Of a stretch of 64,000 nucleotides of DNA, positions 1 through 12,147 are shown in pieces. Source of the stretch: Rutstroemia sp. NJR-2017a BVV2 (lineage: Eukaryota; Ascomycota; Leotiomycetes; Helotiales; Rutstroemiaceae). The stretch covers positions 992,001 through 1,056,000 of the forward strand of contig NJPS01000054.1 in assembly GCA_002946415.1 (NCBI GenBank), read 5' to 3'. The notes under the pieces are model-generated. The model did not search any database and was not told the DNA's origin. It saw nothing but the letters and a program-made list of their open reading frames with translations. Both the position numbers and the translations under genes were made by a program. The stretch's first letter is position 1. Every line of letters starts with the position of its first letter.

Positions 1-1
1 T

Positions 2-986
2 GAGGAAGCGGTCACACTTGTTCGAGTATCTCTCAATGCTTTAGTTGACGCAGCTGAAATATTCCCTACTATTATCAAAACTGATCTTCATGCTTGCATC
101 ATCCATATTTTTGCCACTATCCTAGGAACCGGAAGTTGTCAGGCTGTTGTGGTACCTCAGTCACTACCAATACTGAAACGCTTCATCACAAGCATCCCGG
201 CACCTCGGAATGGCAAGAAGTCTGATAGGGACAGCAGTGTGATACAACTTCAAGGCTGTCTCAAGAGGTTCTTGTCCATATACACAAATGCCCAGAAACG
301 AGAGACCGAGATGTCTTTACCATGCGTCAAGAATACCCTACTTGCATCCACATTACTCCTTACCAGCGGTACGAATTACTTATCAGCCAATGAGCCCCTT
401 GTTACTCGGTTCCTCGATGAAGTCGCGGACTGTCTCAGCGACCGAATGGTATGATTCCCCTCCTCCTTGCCACTTCACCTAAAGCCCAAGCTAACACAAA
501 TCCCAGACCGCCAAAGTCGCCGCAAACTGCATCCGCAGCCTCCTTCTCACCACCCCCAAAACGCCCACCTCTCAAAGCATCGCCCGCTACCTCCTCCCGC
601 ACCTCATAACCTTCAGCACCAACACCCGACCTGAAGACCCAGAGAACGCACGTGCGCTCGTATGCCATGCGCTCACAGCCTTTGTCGTCTCACTCGACGG
701 TAAACAGAGAGCAGTCGCGATGTCGGTGATTATACCGACGCTGCTGAAGAGAGCACAGGGTGATGGGGAGCCCGTCTGGAGGGAAACTAATACGCGGCTG
801 CTGGAGATGGGGGGAAGTGATCCCGCGGCGTTTAGAGCGGTGGTGGGGGCGCTGAGTCCAGAGCAGAGGGCGTTTATGGAGGGAGTGTTGAGGAAGGGGA
901 GGGATGAGGGGAGGGTGAAGGGTGAGGAGAGGGAGGAGGAGGATAAAGAGCCGACGATTGCGTTGAGGATGGATTTTGGGGCTTAG
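2..986 (+). CDS. LAA1: LAA1/HEATR5-like AP-1 accessory HEAT-repeat protein, C-terminal part
   Basis: Only the 3' end of the gene lies in the window; the frame is already open at base 2. Two exons are visible, 2-448 and 507-986. The 58-bp intron (gtatga...ctaac...cccag) is in phase 0. The translated part (about 309 residues) is helical and HEAT-like throughout. It ends with a charged stretch and the terminal motif PTIALRMDFGA, which resembles the conserved C-terminus of Laa1/HEATR5 proteins. Family members are about 2,000 residues long and associate with the AP-1 clathrin adaptor in trafficking between trans-Golgi and endosomes. The next gene, GYP7, is convergent, with 3' ends about 680 bp apart. 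I am confident in the family from the C-terminal motif and helical pattern; the start and most of the protein lie upstream of the window. Confidence 0.85.
449..506 (+). other. Intron in LAA1
   Basis: The 58-bp intron starts gtatga and ends cccag, with a gctaac branch-like site near 490. Removing it joins two phase-0 exons, and the reading frame then runs to the stop at 984-986. Confidence 0.85.
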
Positions 987-1664
987 ATGTTCGGTGAGGT
1001 TGAAAGAGCGCAGGACCAGGACTGATTGATGAATGATGCAGTGGGCAATTAAGCTGAAGAATGCAGTGCCAGGGAGAAGAGGTTTCTATAATTTAAACGC
1101 TGAAGCAAGTTTGGAACGCGACAATGATATTATTGTGGACATGAGATGGAATAGCATGAAATAAAAATGGAAATAGAAATGACAAAAAATAGAAATTTAA
1201 TACTTAGTCGAACCCCATCAACCCTTCCATTTATAGTTCAGCATACGACTTTTGACTGGAATTTGGTGAACCCATCGCCAAGTGATATAATTCTATCATC
1301 AAGCGGTGCTGTAAGAGTCCAGGTTCACGGCTGAGATACGAATCCACGAGTTGAAAACAGATACTGGAGCAGAGAAGATCGCTCCTGTGATATCTCCCAT
1401 TATATATACTTATCACAAAATAGCTATTCCATTTCACTCAAGTCTCTTATGCAAATACCATTTGAATCCCTCATATTGCTTTGACCACCCACAATCTCCC
1501 ACCATGATGTCACCTAGCTAGAACGCCGTAACCAAGAACGCCAAGTCAGTACGAACAAGCTGACCTACCCCGATTCCGATTCCTTCCGTTCCATTTGAGA
1601 CCCATCGTATATAAACATCTCATCTTATTCCATCCCATCTCGCCACATGACAAGACCCACCATC
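987..1664. other. Intergenic, convergent 3' flanks of LAA1 and GYP7
   Basis: The stretch is AT-rich with A-rich runs (around 1160-1200) that could hold polyadenylation signals for both converging transcripts. The only open frame (1231-1437, minus) has no recognisable features, and I see no RNA gene. Confidence 0.6.
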
Positions 1665-4435
1665 TCACTTCTGGACCTTAGCAAGGCCCTCCCCCTCCCT
1701 CCTAACTACCTTCCTGGGAAGCACTTCCACCTTCCTACTCAGTAGTCCTCTCAGCTCTTTACTGATGACTTTGGGTCGCTCGGGCATATTTTGCAACTCC
1801 CCACTGTTTCGCTTTCCTTTGTCTTTCGTTGCGCCTTCTATGGCTGCGTTGGTATTTGTGTCTGCGCCGCTTGTCGCTCCAGCTCCGTTCCTAGACGGAG
1901 AAGTACCAGAAGTGGCGGAGGAGGATGAAGAAGAAGAGGGCAATAATCGCTGTCGAAGACTTGGGTTTGGGAAGCTCGACTTCTTGTCTATAGCTTCGAC
2001 AGTGCGTTGGAAACGACGGAAGAGGGCTTCTGCGCGGACGAGAGTGGATTCCAGATCAATTGAGTTGGATAGTTCGTTGACTAGTGTGTTTGTTAGTGCT
2101 TTATTCCGTCAGATCGAAAGAATAACTTAGACATACCATATTTCAGAACTTCATCAAAATGCTTTAGATGCTCCATGATAACATCTCTATGTTTCTCCAA
2201 AATCGCCAAAGCAATAAATAGATGGAAGCCGGAGCTAAGGTAATCCGTCCACAGCACTTCCCACAAATGTAATATGTCCAGCCAAGCGAACTCACGTTTA
2301 TACCATACCAACAGCATGCGGAAGAAGAAAAAGAAGTTCGTGCTGTCGGCACTCTGAAGGTGGAGGTAGAGTTTTGGATCCATGAGCTGGACGAGGTGAT
2401 CGAGAGTGAGGAGTTGAGCACGCATACCGGATTGGTCGCGAAGGAAGTTGCGTTCCATGCGATCCATGAAGTGCTGGAAGCCCCAGAAGGCAATCGCGTC
2501 GTCTTGCATGACGGCGTATATAGGAGCTAGGAGATCGGACATGCCTTGCACGTAGCCAAGATCTCTGTTATACTCATTGTAGGTGAGAAGCATATCTTTC
2601 ATTTGTTCCAAGTGAACATTTGTGCCTACGTCGGCAAATGGCGAGTCGGGATCAGGATGCGGAGTATCTTCTCCCGCAAAAAGTGGAATTGTGCGGTCAG
2701 TTCTGTGAACATCTTTCTCTGTTGCGCGTACCCCAAGAAATGGGATATGTCAGCCTTGTGAAATTCTAAGTGGCTGTCGTATGGGATGTCTTACCTATTC
2801 TACTCCGTTGTTCTCGCCACCATTCTCCTTCTTCTCCTTCTCCTCCAAGGTCGACTAATCGATCCCACCATGCTCCCTTCAATTTGACATATTCGTCTCG
2901 GAGATTGGCCGTTTCTATTTTCCTCTCCTCGGCCGAAGAATCCCATTCATAAACTCCAAGCAAGAATAGCCACGCCTCTTTCCTTACTCCATCATCAGGA
3001 TCAAGTCCACCATGGAATATTCTCTCTTTGACTTCATCGACGGTAATCTGTAGTCGCCCCGTCCTTTGGTCGAAGAAATTGTTCCATTCTTTCAAAGTAA
3101 CAGCTTTCCTCTGCTCCTTCATACTCAATGATCCTATCTCGGTGTCCAACAATTCGAATTCTCCAACGTCGGTTTCTTCCATCTCAAGTACATCTCTCGC
3201 GGTCCATATCCTCTGGTTCCTATCTCTTTCACCCTGCTCCGCAATACCCATCGCCCATCTCGCCAGGTAAATCCTTGCGCTGTCGAATTCTTCTTGCAAT
3301 GTCTGGACTTCCGGATTTTTCAACAGTCTCCTTACTTGCGGGGGCACTTTTGGATTCTCCACAATCGAGTCTGCAGTTCTCCTTGTAAATGTTGTAACCT
3401 TGCTGAATTTCTCCATCAAGTTCCATCCTGCCTCCTTCACGAATTTTGTAACTGGATCCATTCCGGCATCTCTCTGCGCATTTCTGTAGGTCGATGCCGA
3501 GTTACTAGATCCTGCACCTGCAGCACCTCCTATCCTTGTGCCACTACTCGATGGTCTCCTAACCGGAGCCGCTGTAACTGGCTTCTCCCCGAACGCCTCT
3601 TTATCTTCCATTGAAGGTTCCACCAAGTAGATGTTCGGCTCTGCGCCACTCCTTTCAATTTCTACATACCGCCTCAACCATCTGAGCACCTCGTCTCCAC
3701 CCCAGAACATTTCACCATTTGCGCCAAACGGATCGAATGATTCTCTCGTCCTCTTTTTCTTTTGTAGGATCGTCGACTGACATTCGGAGTCGTGGAAGAA
3801 TAAGGCAGGGAAGGAATCGCCAGCTCTCGAATTTATGATGACACTTCCGAACCACCAGCCTAGACTGGGTGGTCGCACAAGTAGACTGTAAATCTGCGAA
3901 ACGGGGATCGCGAACGCATAGTGTCCGATGGAGCCAGAGTGTGTAGTGGTGGTGGGAGGTGGCGGTACGAGATATGATTGTCTTGGGGGAGAGTCTCCTT
4001 CACTTAAATCCACCTTCACGTATGTATTCAAAGCATCGCCAAGAGAGGATTCGGGTAGCCATGCCAAAAGGAGGGAAGCTGCTGTTTTTAGCTTGGCGTC
4101 TTTTGACGTAGAGGAGGTAGGACGCGAGTCTGGAGGTGGTTTCTGTTGGAGTAGAGCTATATAACCAGGTATGTTGTCTTTCGCAGATGGAGTAGGGTGG
4201 ATATAGACCTGGAGTTGGGACATTAGCAAAGATTAGAAGAACGACCCCGCACTTCCTCCGGCGCATGTCCAGGCATCTGAGAATAAATTACCTTGCTTTT
4301 GGAGAACAGTAATTTGACTCCTTTCCCACTTGCGGTATGTGTGATAGTATTGTACTCGCCTTCCTCATCGTCGCTGAGAGCATAGAAGCTGTTCGAAGGC
4401 GATACAGGTCTGGCGGGGCCGGAAGACGACGTCAT
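1665..4435 (-). CDS. GYP7: Rab GTPase-activating protein, Gyp7/TBC1D15-like
   Basis: Four exons on the minus strand: 4435-4292, 4208-2795, 2718-2137 and 2080-1665. The introns (83, 76 and 56 bp) have gt/ag ends, and the frame closes exactly at 851 residues. The N-terminal part resembles the Rab-binding DUF3548/PH-like region of TBC1D15 and Gyp7. The TBC domain spans about residues 447-720, opening with GLDPDDGVRKEAW. It carries both catalytic fingers: IEKDVHR (IxxDxxR, arginine finger R525) and GYVQGM (YxQ, glutamine finger Q577). Gyp7 proteins stimulate GTP hydrolysis by vacuolar/late-endosomal Rab7 (Ypt7), so a role in vacuole fusion is inferred. After the TBC domain comes a low-complexity tail of about 100 residues with a Ser run. 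The start ATG sits in an acidic, Ser-rich N-terminus. Length is somewhat above yeast Gyp7. Confidence 0.93.
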
Positions 4436-6256
4436 TGTCGCAACGCAACGTCGAGTGCCAGGAGCGAATGTTATTCTGATCTTAATAAGATAATGCCTTT
4501 TTCATGCTCGCTTGGACGGAATTTTACCAGCAGAGGATCATGAGCGCATTATATCTTGTTCTTTGTGTTTCGAAGATTGTGGCTTTGCGAGTGTAGCATG
4601 ACGCGGTGTCCAACTGAATCAAGGTTGTTTGCGCGGCCGCAGGCGACTTTCTCAACTTACGGCCATCTCGTGATCTAGGCACCATTTATTGCACGCGACG
4701 TTTTTGCTAAAACATCAATCTTTATTAAGGAAGTGTCACTATGGTTCGAATCAACGGTTCACATTCATACGCAGTTGATGCTGCCGCAAAGATTCACTCG
4801 ATGGCTGGCTTCCTTCCCCGCTGCTTTCACTTAATTGCACCGTTCTCTGGATTGTCTCGTTTCGTCTAAGCCACCAAAGCTTTGGTGAATAGAGAGCATG
4901 TGCTAGCGCACTCTGAATTGGCAAATGCGGCAGGATATAGCAGGTTAATAAGAAATCTGTTATGAGGCCTGCGAAGACCATTCGGTTTGTGATGCTTGCG
5001 ACAGCGGAGTAGGTCGATCGCTCATGGCGACTTTCCAGGAGGACAGTTTGCCCACGAAGCTCGTGTGAAAATAACAGGTTTCCTTGCAAGTGAGGAAGAA
5101 CTTCGCTGTAAAAATTCGGTATACTGCAAGGCAGTATTAACAGATCGAGTCCCAAGAGGCAGCATCTGCATGCGCGGTTCATGTTCCGAGGTCCATTTGC
5201 GTCTGTGTCCGCCAGTTCCGCCTCATTGCAGTCCATTCCCACGCGCCTCAAAGGGCTGAACGGCTTTAAGATCGCGTGTTACACTCATTCGCACTGTCAA
5301 AGACGTGGGTATTCCCCTTCAGGACCAAAGCATGTTGATTCAAGGAACATGAGTCGAGTGCGTCCTAGAGATATAGACACTGGGCACAGCCCTCAGCCTG
5401 TAGGTCCTGAAAAATTACGGGATGTCTTCCTAGAGTCGTTGAAGCATTTGAAGGTGTGTGATTTGCGAAAGTGCACATGCGAAGCTTCATATCAAATGAT
5501 AAGAAGTGGATTGTTGATTATGGCTGTGAGTGTGACCATACAGGTGGAATGGGCCACGTGTGGTAAAGGGATTTACATAAATATTGTATTTGTAAGTGGT
5601 TGCCAGGACCGAACTGAGAACAATTTCTCGCTATCACAACTTGGGTTTCAAGGAGTTGAATCAAGATGCGGGGTAAATTAACACAAGTCACATAGGGGAT
5701 AGGAGACAGTGAATAACGTGAAGTAGCGTTAACCATCTGTCTACTAGGCCTAGCATGACTGACGCTGGTGAATCAATTGCAGTACAACGAAGCTTTTCAA
5801 TTGCAACTGGGCAGTATTGCACGGCTACATCTTGAAATTAGACGGTATAAGTGTATCTCATGACAAGCTCTATGGCGTGGTTACAAATATAGATTAACTG
5901 CAATTTCCGTCAACCATGCTATCAAAGACTTCGCAAGGTTGCAACCAAAGCACTGTTGTAGGTTTTGATGACACTGGCGAAAGTGCGCCGCATCTAGTCG
6001 ACTACTGCTTCTTCGGGTTTGCTGTAATCGAGATTTCAAACTCACCCTTACGGATGACACTAACCTCGAGTCTCGTCCAATGGGTATCAGGATTTTGAAA
6101 GAATTCACTTCTTTTAGTCGTAAATGTGGGAGATTGGCACATACATTGGTTGTGGTCATCGCCTCTTTCGGATCGTTGCTCTGAATTCTCTTCTAAATAT
6201 TTCATAGAACTTTTCCTTTGGGCATTGACAATTGCTACTTCACACACCACGACATT
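4436..6256. other. Intergenic, shared upstream region of GYP7 (-) and rhodopsin-domain gene (+)
   Basis: About 1.8 kb between divergent starts. Open frames on both strands (4751-5251 minus, 5181-5681 plus) overlap each other, show no family motif and lack credible splice continuity, so I treat them as chance. No tRNA or repeat array was recognised. Confidence 0.55.
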
Positions 6257-8120
6257 ATGTCTTCCTCACAAATCAACGAAGTAGACATACTCACTTACAT
6301 TTTCCCTGCAATAATAACTTTGCTGGTTGGTCTAAGGTTTGTCTTACGACGACTCAAACACGAGCGATGTTATGCCGATGACTGGATAATGTTTTCGACA
6401 CTGGGACTCATCACTTTCACTGTTGTAGCCTGCCGAAAGGGGGTAAATTTCCCCATTACCTGGACTCTGAGTCAATCACTGATCCCGATTAGGAGATCTT
6501 AGGGGTGCCGACGCATATTATAGCCACCGGGCCCATATCACCCGATGGCAAACCACAAATAATTCCAGAAGATATAAAAAGAGGTGACGACGTCATTTAC
6601 AATGAGGGAAATAGGTGCTAACATGAGAACAGCAACTAGCGGTGGTAAATTTATCCTGGCTGCCGCACTTGCCTACATGTCCTATACTTGGAGCACGAAA
6701 CTGTGTATTGTACGAGGAGAGTCTATGAAGTGTTGGTCAATGCATGCTAATCGTTGTGTTAGCTAATCTACTACAAGAGACTCACGGTAAGACAGAAAGA
6801 ATATCGACTGGTTATAATCTCTTTCTGGGCACTTGGTATTTCCTGGGTTACGATTATGATATTGTACTTTACAGCATGTCGGCCTGTCAAGTTATTATGG
6901 CAGACAGTTCCACACCCTGCAAAATGCGCCGTGAGTATACGACAGACTATTACGAGACGTCAAATGCTTGCTAACTTGACCTTCAAGAGTGTGGTAGGCT
7001 ACTTCCCATACCCGTTGAAAGATCCTTTAAACTGATACGATAAGACTACCGCACGTCTAACATTGGGAATCGTAAGCACACTATCCAATTTCTGACAAAC
7101 ATCTCTAATCTATCTAGACAAACATTGTGACAAACTTTGTACTGATTATTCTTCCATTGCCAATGATCTATCGAACTTTGCTGCCCCTTAGGTATGCTAC
7201 CTTTCCATCTTCTGTTATTCTGATCTTCTGGAGAACTGACCACCAGATAGGTTAAAGATCGAGATCTCAGCCGTCTTCGCAGTCGGTATCTTTGTACGAA
7301 TTTTCCCTCCAGTCTTTCAACCAGCAGACCTATTCTGACAACCTCCCAGGTCGTCGTATTCTCAATCCTACGCCTTGTCATGAGTATCTTCATATCCAAG
7401 AACGGAATGCTCTGGGCTCTAATAGAATGTGTCGCACAAGTATTCTGTCTATCTCTCCATAGGCATATGCCATCTGCTAATAAGTATATTTCTAGACAAT
7501 CTTCGCCAACGCTCCGATCATACATAGCTTATACCGCCATGGCCGTGTCAAACAGACGCAACGCAGCACAACAGGCAATCGATCTAGTCGGCTAGATACA
7601 AAGAGTGATTTCGTCGTACTAGTACCTGGAATCCCGATGAGCAACATCCAAAAAAAGTTCCCCTCTCTACCTCCTTCAGCTCATTTCGCCAGCGTAAGCT
7701 TTATTCTCAGTTCCCATCTTGTCCCATCATCCCCTCTTCAACTTCCTTCCATCCTAACTAGCTTCTCCTCCCACTCCGTAGTCCACACTCGGAAGCAATG
7801 CCTCTAGCTGCACCAACATCCTCGAGCCGGACCTCACCATCTCGATTCATCCCTCTACCGAAACCTCCTATGTATCCTCCCAGCTCCCTGTGAACCATGC
7901 CACCAGTTCCCCACTCATCATCCAGCGCACCTTCGAAGTTACGCAAACATTTGACCTCGCCACACCATATAATCCCATCATGGTGTCTCCGCTCGGCGGG
8001 ACCGGGCACGTCGAGACCAGCATCTCGCATCATGATCTGGATCCTCTACCCTCGGATCATGATCTGACGACAAGTTTTATGAGTACAGGATCGAATGGGA
8101 GGGCGTATGGTGAGGTTTGA
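6257..8120 (+). CDS. Fungal rhodopsin-domain (Pth11-like) integral membrane protein
   Basis: The gene is heavily interrupted and I assembled it by hand. Exons: 6257-6442, 6493-6583, 6633-6709, 6763-6930, 7045-7071, 7118-7191, 7251-7293, 7350-7439, 7496-7693 and 7782-8120. All introns are gt/ag and the sum is 431 codons (430 residues). The product has successive hydrophobic helices and hallmarks of the fungal rhodopsin-domain family: ADDWIM after helix 1, YTWSTKLCI, a helix ending YFTACRPV, and TNFVLIILPLPMIYR. A hydrophilic, Ser/Thr-rich cytoplasmic tail of about 150 residues follows. The family includes Pth11-related receptors, but most members have no known ligand, so function is inferred only as membrane sensing or signalling. 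A possible 6-nt micro-exon inside the 6931-7044 intron is uncertain. I find no frame break, so I call it intact. Confidence 0.78.
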
Positions 8121-8916
8121 AGATATGTGAAGGAGTGTTGAGTGAAACATTTGGTTCAAGTCTATTCATATGGGCGTATCGATGCGATGGCTTCTTGCTG
8201 TTTTAACTTGTTGGGTTTTAGTTTGATATGGGAGGAGTTTTGGTATTGATGGGTACAAAGTTGGAGCGGAGTGATGCATCGGAGGCTGTTCACTTGAAAC
8301 ATTGTTAGACGTTGTTTCCACGCAGGGCGCGGATGTCAGAGATAGACGGGATCTGCTTCACTCCTGAAGTGCTTGACTTGCGGCCACGGCTATGCTCCGG
8401 AGCTGGCTGCACTTCGTCCCACGTAGGGCACTATACCCCTTTTCTTTGGATATTTTTTTACCAGTTCGCAAATTTAGGTGGTTAAGTATCTCAATTGGTT
8501 AGTTAGTTGTAGTTTTGAACGTGTCATGATTAAAAATGGTATCAAATCGACCAGAACTACTCCCCGGATTGGGGAAGTCCGAGCCGGAGCATTTGGTCGA
8601 TGTTTTCACGTGTATAAGAGTTTATGAAATTTCGTGCATCCTGGAAGGGTTCAATATGGATACCCAGAATAGTAACTTGGCTGTAAGATTACAAAATATC
8701 CCGTCTTCAGTAAATCCCTAAACGAGGTCGTTGAGCAGGAAGACTAGCGGCTGGTTCTTGTGTACGGGAGTCTTTAGAAACGCCACATGCAGTACCCCCG
8801 CGCGTGGGCACGTGTGGAGCCACAACCGGCGAAGCAAATGAAGATCCTCGACCAACCTACACTTCACGTCACACATTCAACCCAGCTTTCGATGCTTGGT
8901 CGAGATAGAAAGGTCA
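8121..8916. other. Intergenic, upstream of MSS1
   Basis: No gene, repeat array or RNA was recognised. The stretch holds the 3' flank of the rhodopsin-domain gene and the MSS1 promoter. I see no clear TATA box close to the MSS1 start. Confidence 0.55.
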
Positions 8917-10767
8917 ATGCTCCGAAATGTGCCTTTTAAGTCCCGGCACTTCAGGCGCAATGCCATTCCTCATCGATTCATCTCAATTTCTTGTCGCGGG
9001 TCGTCGGGGTTCAGATTCGAGCTTCCCATCACCTCGATAGTCCCCCGCCGTTGCAGACCTCTCCATGCCCATTTCAGCACGCAAGCAGATAATGGCCTTA
9101 CTTTCGCAACTGACACAATCTACGCGCTTTCTACAGCCCCGGGCCGAGCTGGTATAGCCATTATTCGAATTTCCGGCCCAGCATGCCTCGATGTACGATG
9201 ACCCCGCTCCGCACATCGCAGCAGTATATTGACCGTTCCAGATATATCGCCGTCTCTGCCCCAGCAAACCCATCCTCAAGCCGCGATCCGCCACGCTCCG
9301 AACTCTCTATGAGCCATCCGGCCCGACGTCCAATGTTCTCGACTCGGATGCGCTGGTCCTCTACTTCCCCCATCCGAAAACCGTCACTGGCGAAGATGTG
9401 CTCGAATTGCATATACACGGCGGTCCCGCGACTGTGAAAGCGGTGCTCGGCGCCATCCCGAAATGCGCGTCTAAGACTGCGATCCGCTACGCCGAGCCCG
9501 GGGAATTCACTCGCCGCGCTTTCCAAAACGATCGGTTGGACTTGGCGCAAGTGGAGGCTTTGAGCGATACTCTGTCCGCAGAAACAGAACAACAGCGTCG
9601 TGCAGCCGTGCGCGGGAACTCCGGGAAGCTGGGCCGTACATATGAGGACTGGCGCTCGCAATTATTGTATGCGCGCGGAGAATTAGAGGCTCTGATTGAT
9701 TTCTCGGAAGATCAGCATTTTGACGAGTCGCCCGCGGAACTTTTATCGAGTGTTACGGCGCAGGTGGAGGTTATGTTGGAATCCATTGCGGCACATGAGT
9801 CAGCAAGTCACCGGGGGGAGCTCCTCAAGAAGGGAATAAGGATCTCATTACTCGGGCCGCCTAACGCGGGTAAAAGCTCCCTGCTGAATCAGATCGTCGG
9901 CAGGGAGGCCTCGATCGTTAGTCAGGAAGCCGGCACGACACGAGACATCGTGGAGGTCAGCTTAGATATGCGCGGCTATCTGTGCACGTTTGCGGATACG
10001 GCCGGGCTCAGAACTCAATCTACACTACGAGATACGCGGGCAGAGGCAGAATTAGTGATCGGATCCGTGGAGCAGGAGGGCATTAGACGTGCCAAGGCGA
10101 AGGCAAATGAGTCAGATATTATCATAGCACTCGCGAGCATCGAACCATGCGACGACCGGCCCGGCTGGCAAATCCGCCACGATCACGAAACTTTCGCAAT
10201 CGCGGCGCGCGCCCCGCAAGCCCTAGTTGTCATTAATAAGGCGGATGCGGTGGCCCCTGCAACGCTGTCAGAACTCTTAAACGACTTCCAGAAGTCTCAG
10301 ATGCGCATCATCAACGGCGTTCCTGTGATTGCAATATCGTGCAAAGACGCACAGCAGTCACAGTCTCAGGGAGGTATTGTCACGTTCGTCGACCAATTGG
10401 TCGCTATTTTCAGCAGCATGACATCGTTGCCGGCGGAGCTTGAGGATCTGCTTGGCGTTACCGAACGTCAGCGCCAGCTGCTCTTGGCCTGCTCAGCCCA
10501 TTTGTTGGGCTTTGTTAATGAGGCTCGCGCAGAGCGATACGACGAGGAAAGTGAATGCGACATTGTCTTGGCGGCGGAGCATCTGAGATCCGCAGCTAAC
10601 TGTCTGGCTCGCATTACTGGGCGCGGTGAAGCGGGTGATGTGGAAGAGGTTCTTGGGGTCGTGTTTGAGAAGTAGGTATTGCCGAACCCCTTTACGTATT
10701 TTTAGCTTGTAATGCGCATGATTTTATTGACTGATGAATGATATTTAGGTTTTGTGTAGGCAAGTAA
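8917..10767 (+). CDS. MSS1: Mitochondrial tRNA modification GTPase, MnmE/GTPBP3/Mss1 family
   Basis: Three exons: 8917-9192, 9242-10671 and a 19-nt terminal exon 10749-10767. They total 575 codons (574 residues). The N-terminus is Arg-rich and hydroxylated, as in a mitochondrial presequence. The MnmE N-domain follows (IYALSTAPGRAGIAIIRISG, then VTGEDVLELHIHGG). The G domain has GPPNAGKS (297-304), GTTRD (323-327), DTAG (344-347) and NKAD (424-427). The last micro-exon supplies FCVGK, the C-terminal motif whose Cys is essential in the MnmE family. Stopping at the in-frame TAG after the second exon would lose it. The family protein works with Mto1/GidA to place the 5-carboxymethylaminomethyl-type group on U34 of mitochondrial tRNAs. 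Family assignment is very strong; the splice model is by inspection. Confidence 0.95.
10672..10748 (+). other. Last intron of MSS1
   Basis: The 77-bp intron starts gtaggt, has a tgactgat branch-like site and ends atttag. Splicing joins GAGAA to G plus TTT TGT GTA GGC AAG TAA, giving EKFCVGK and a stop. The in-frame TAG at 10674-10676 would otherwise end the protein before this motif. Confidence 0.85.
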
Positions 10768-11734
10768 AAGGGATGAGGAATGTCACTATTGATCTGTCTA
10801 GAAGACTCGTGTTTGGAGGGGTAAATAAATCGATATATTTTTGTACTTTTGTAAGTGTAGCGAACGAATAAGTTAAGGTAACCCAAATGTTAAGAATACA
10901 TTGAAAAAATGTAAATCAAAGAAGAGAAGAGAATCGAAGAAGATCTAGCGAACAGAATAAAAACGCCCATAAAATGCTAAGAAGAAAAAAAAAAAAGAAA
11001 GAAAACTCCTCTTGCAATGCAAATGCTCCCTCGCACTCTCTTCCTCATATTTCAATCTGTCCCTGCAAACTAACTCCCTTCAAATGCTGATGCAAAATAA
11101 CAATCTGTGCCCCGGATTCTCCAATCCGTTTCGTACAAATAGAAATAGAAGCGCCAACCAACCCGACCGACCAACATGTTTTATGCAGTGCATGCTGTGT
11201 GCATGCGAAAGATGTGCGTGCATATGCAATGCAACACTCCTTCTCGATCGTCCTCCTATTCTAGAACAACACAACAACAACAACAATAACCCAAAAGAGA
11301 AAGAAAGAAAAAAAGATACAGAAAAATAAGACGACAAATGCTTCTGCGTGTACTTTGCATCGAACGAAAGAAAGAAGAGAAAGCGCGAGAAAACTAAAAC
11401 TCCCATCCCGATGCTGTAATCTAGATCTATCTATATGACATGCTGAATAATGCGATGCGAAAGGCGGAAAAATCAAATATGCGAACCCGCGAGGGTGTGG
11501 TGGAAATCTTTCGTTCGTTTTTTTCTATGCAGTGCTGTTGCGCCGTTGATGCTAATATGCGGAGGGCGAAAGGAAGAGGAAGGCGGCCGTGAGACCAATG
11601 CGTCTTTATTCTATGAGTATCGTGGTGTATCGTATCGTATCTATCGTATCGTAACGTGAATCGCTTGCGGAAATGAGAAAATCAAAATAAAATGATATGC
11701 ATGTGGAAGCAGAACTTTGATGTAGATGCGGGAT
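10768..11734. other. Intergenic and probable 3' UTR of the 63-aa gene
   Basis: Purine/A-rich on the plus strand, with oligo-A near 10985-11000 and an AAC/AAAG-rich stretch at 11265-11400. On the minus strand these are T-rich, as expected for the 3' flank of the small gene ending at 11735. Open frames here are low-complexity and not credible. Confidence 0.5.
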
Positions 11735-11926
11735 TTAGTTGTATCCTCCACGGCCATCTTCTTCCTCGTCGTCGTCGCCGCGCTTGTTAACCATGCTCAT
11801 GCTCATGCTGATGCGCGACTGGTCGTCGTCTTCGGAGTCTTGGTTGGGGCCATTGTAGCCGCCGCGGCCGCGGTTGATGAGGGTGGTGGAGGTGGTGGAG
11901 TAGACGGTGCTGGTGGAGGCTGCCAT
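11735..11926 (-). CDS. Small 63-residue hypothetical protein with GRGGYN repeats
   Basis: Single-exon frame of 63 residues. It begins with a Ser/Thr-rich segment, carries GRGGYN twice (about residues 20-25 and at the very C-terminus), and has two acidic clusters (EDDD, DDDEEED) around an SMSMSM stretch. The context argues for a real gene. The ATG has a good context (cgcaATGGC), preceded by roughly 200 bp of pyrimidine- and CA-rich leader typical of well-expressed fungal genes, and a TATATA element lies at 12141-12146. Similar Gly-Arg-Gly-Gly signatures occur in small fungal stress- or conidiation-associated proteins, but I cannot assign it to a family. Function unknown. Longer plus-strand frames over the same DNA are shadows of its CA-rich leader. 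Confidence 0.62.
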   Translation of the reverse strand: MAASTSTVYSTTSTTLINRGRGGYNGPNQDSEDDDQSRISMSMSMVNKRGDDDEEEDGRGGYN

Positions 11927-12138
11927 TGCGATGGATGTGTGGTGGTGGTGGTGATAGTTTGGTTTGAGGAAGATGGTTGTTGTGAGGTTGGCAGTAGCAG
12001 TGGTGATGGTAGTGGTGATGGTAGTGGTGATGGTAGTTGTGATAGAAGCTGTAGATGCGAAGAGCAGATTGTAGATGATGCTGTAGATCTTGTAGATGAT
12101 GATGAAAAAGAAGAAACAACAAGAAGAGAAGCACAGCC

Positions 12139-12147
12139 TCTATATAG
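12139..12147 (-). promoter_or_regulatory. TATA-like element of the 63-aa gene
   Basis: The minus strand reads ctatataga about 215 bp upstream of the ATG at 11926, followed by the CT/CA-rich leader. Confidence 0.5.

Noticed and set aside
4751..5251. 166-codon minus-strand frame upstream of GYP7
   Set aside because: Overlaps a plus frame; no recognisable motif and no splice support.
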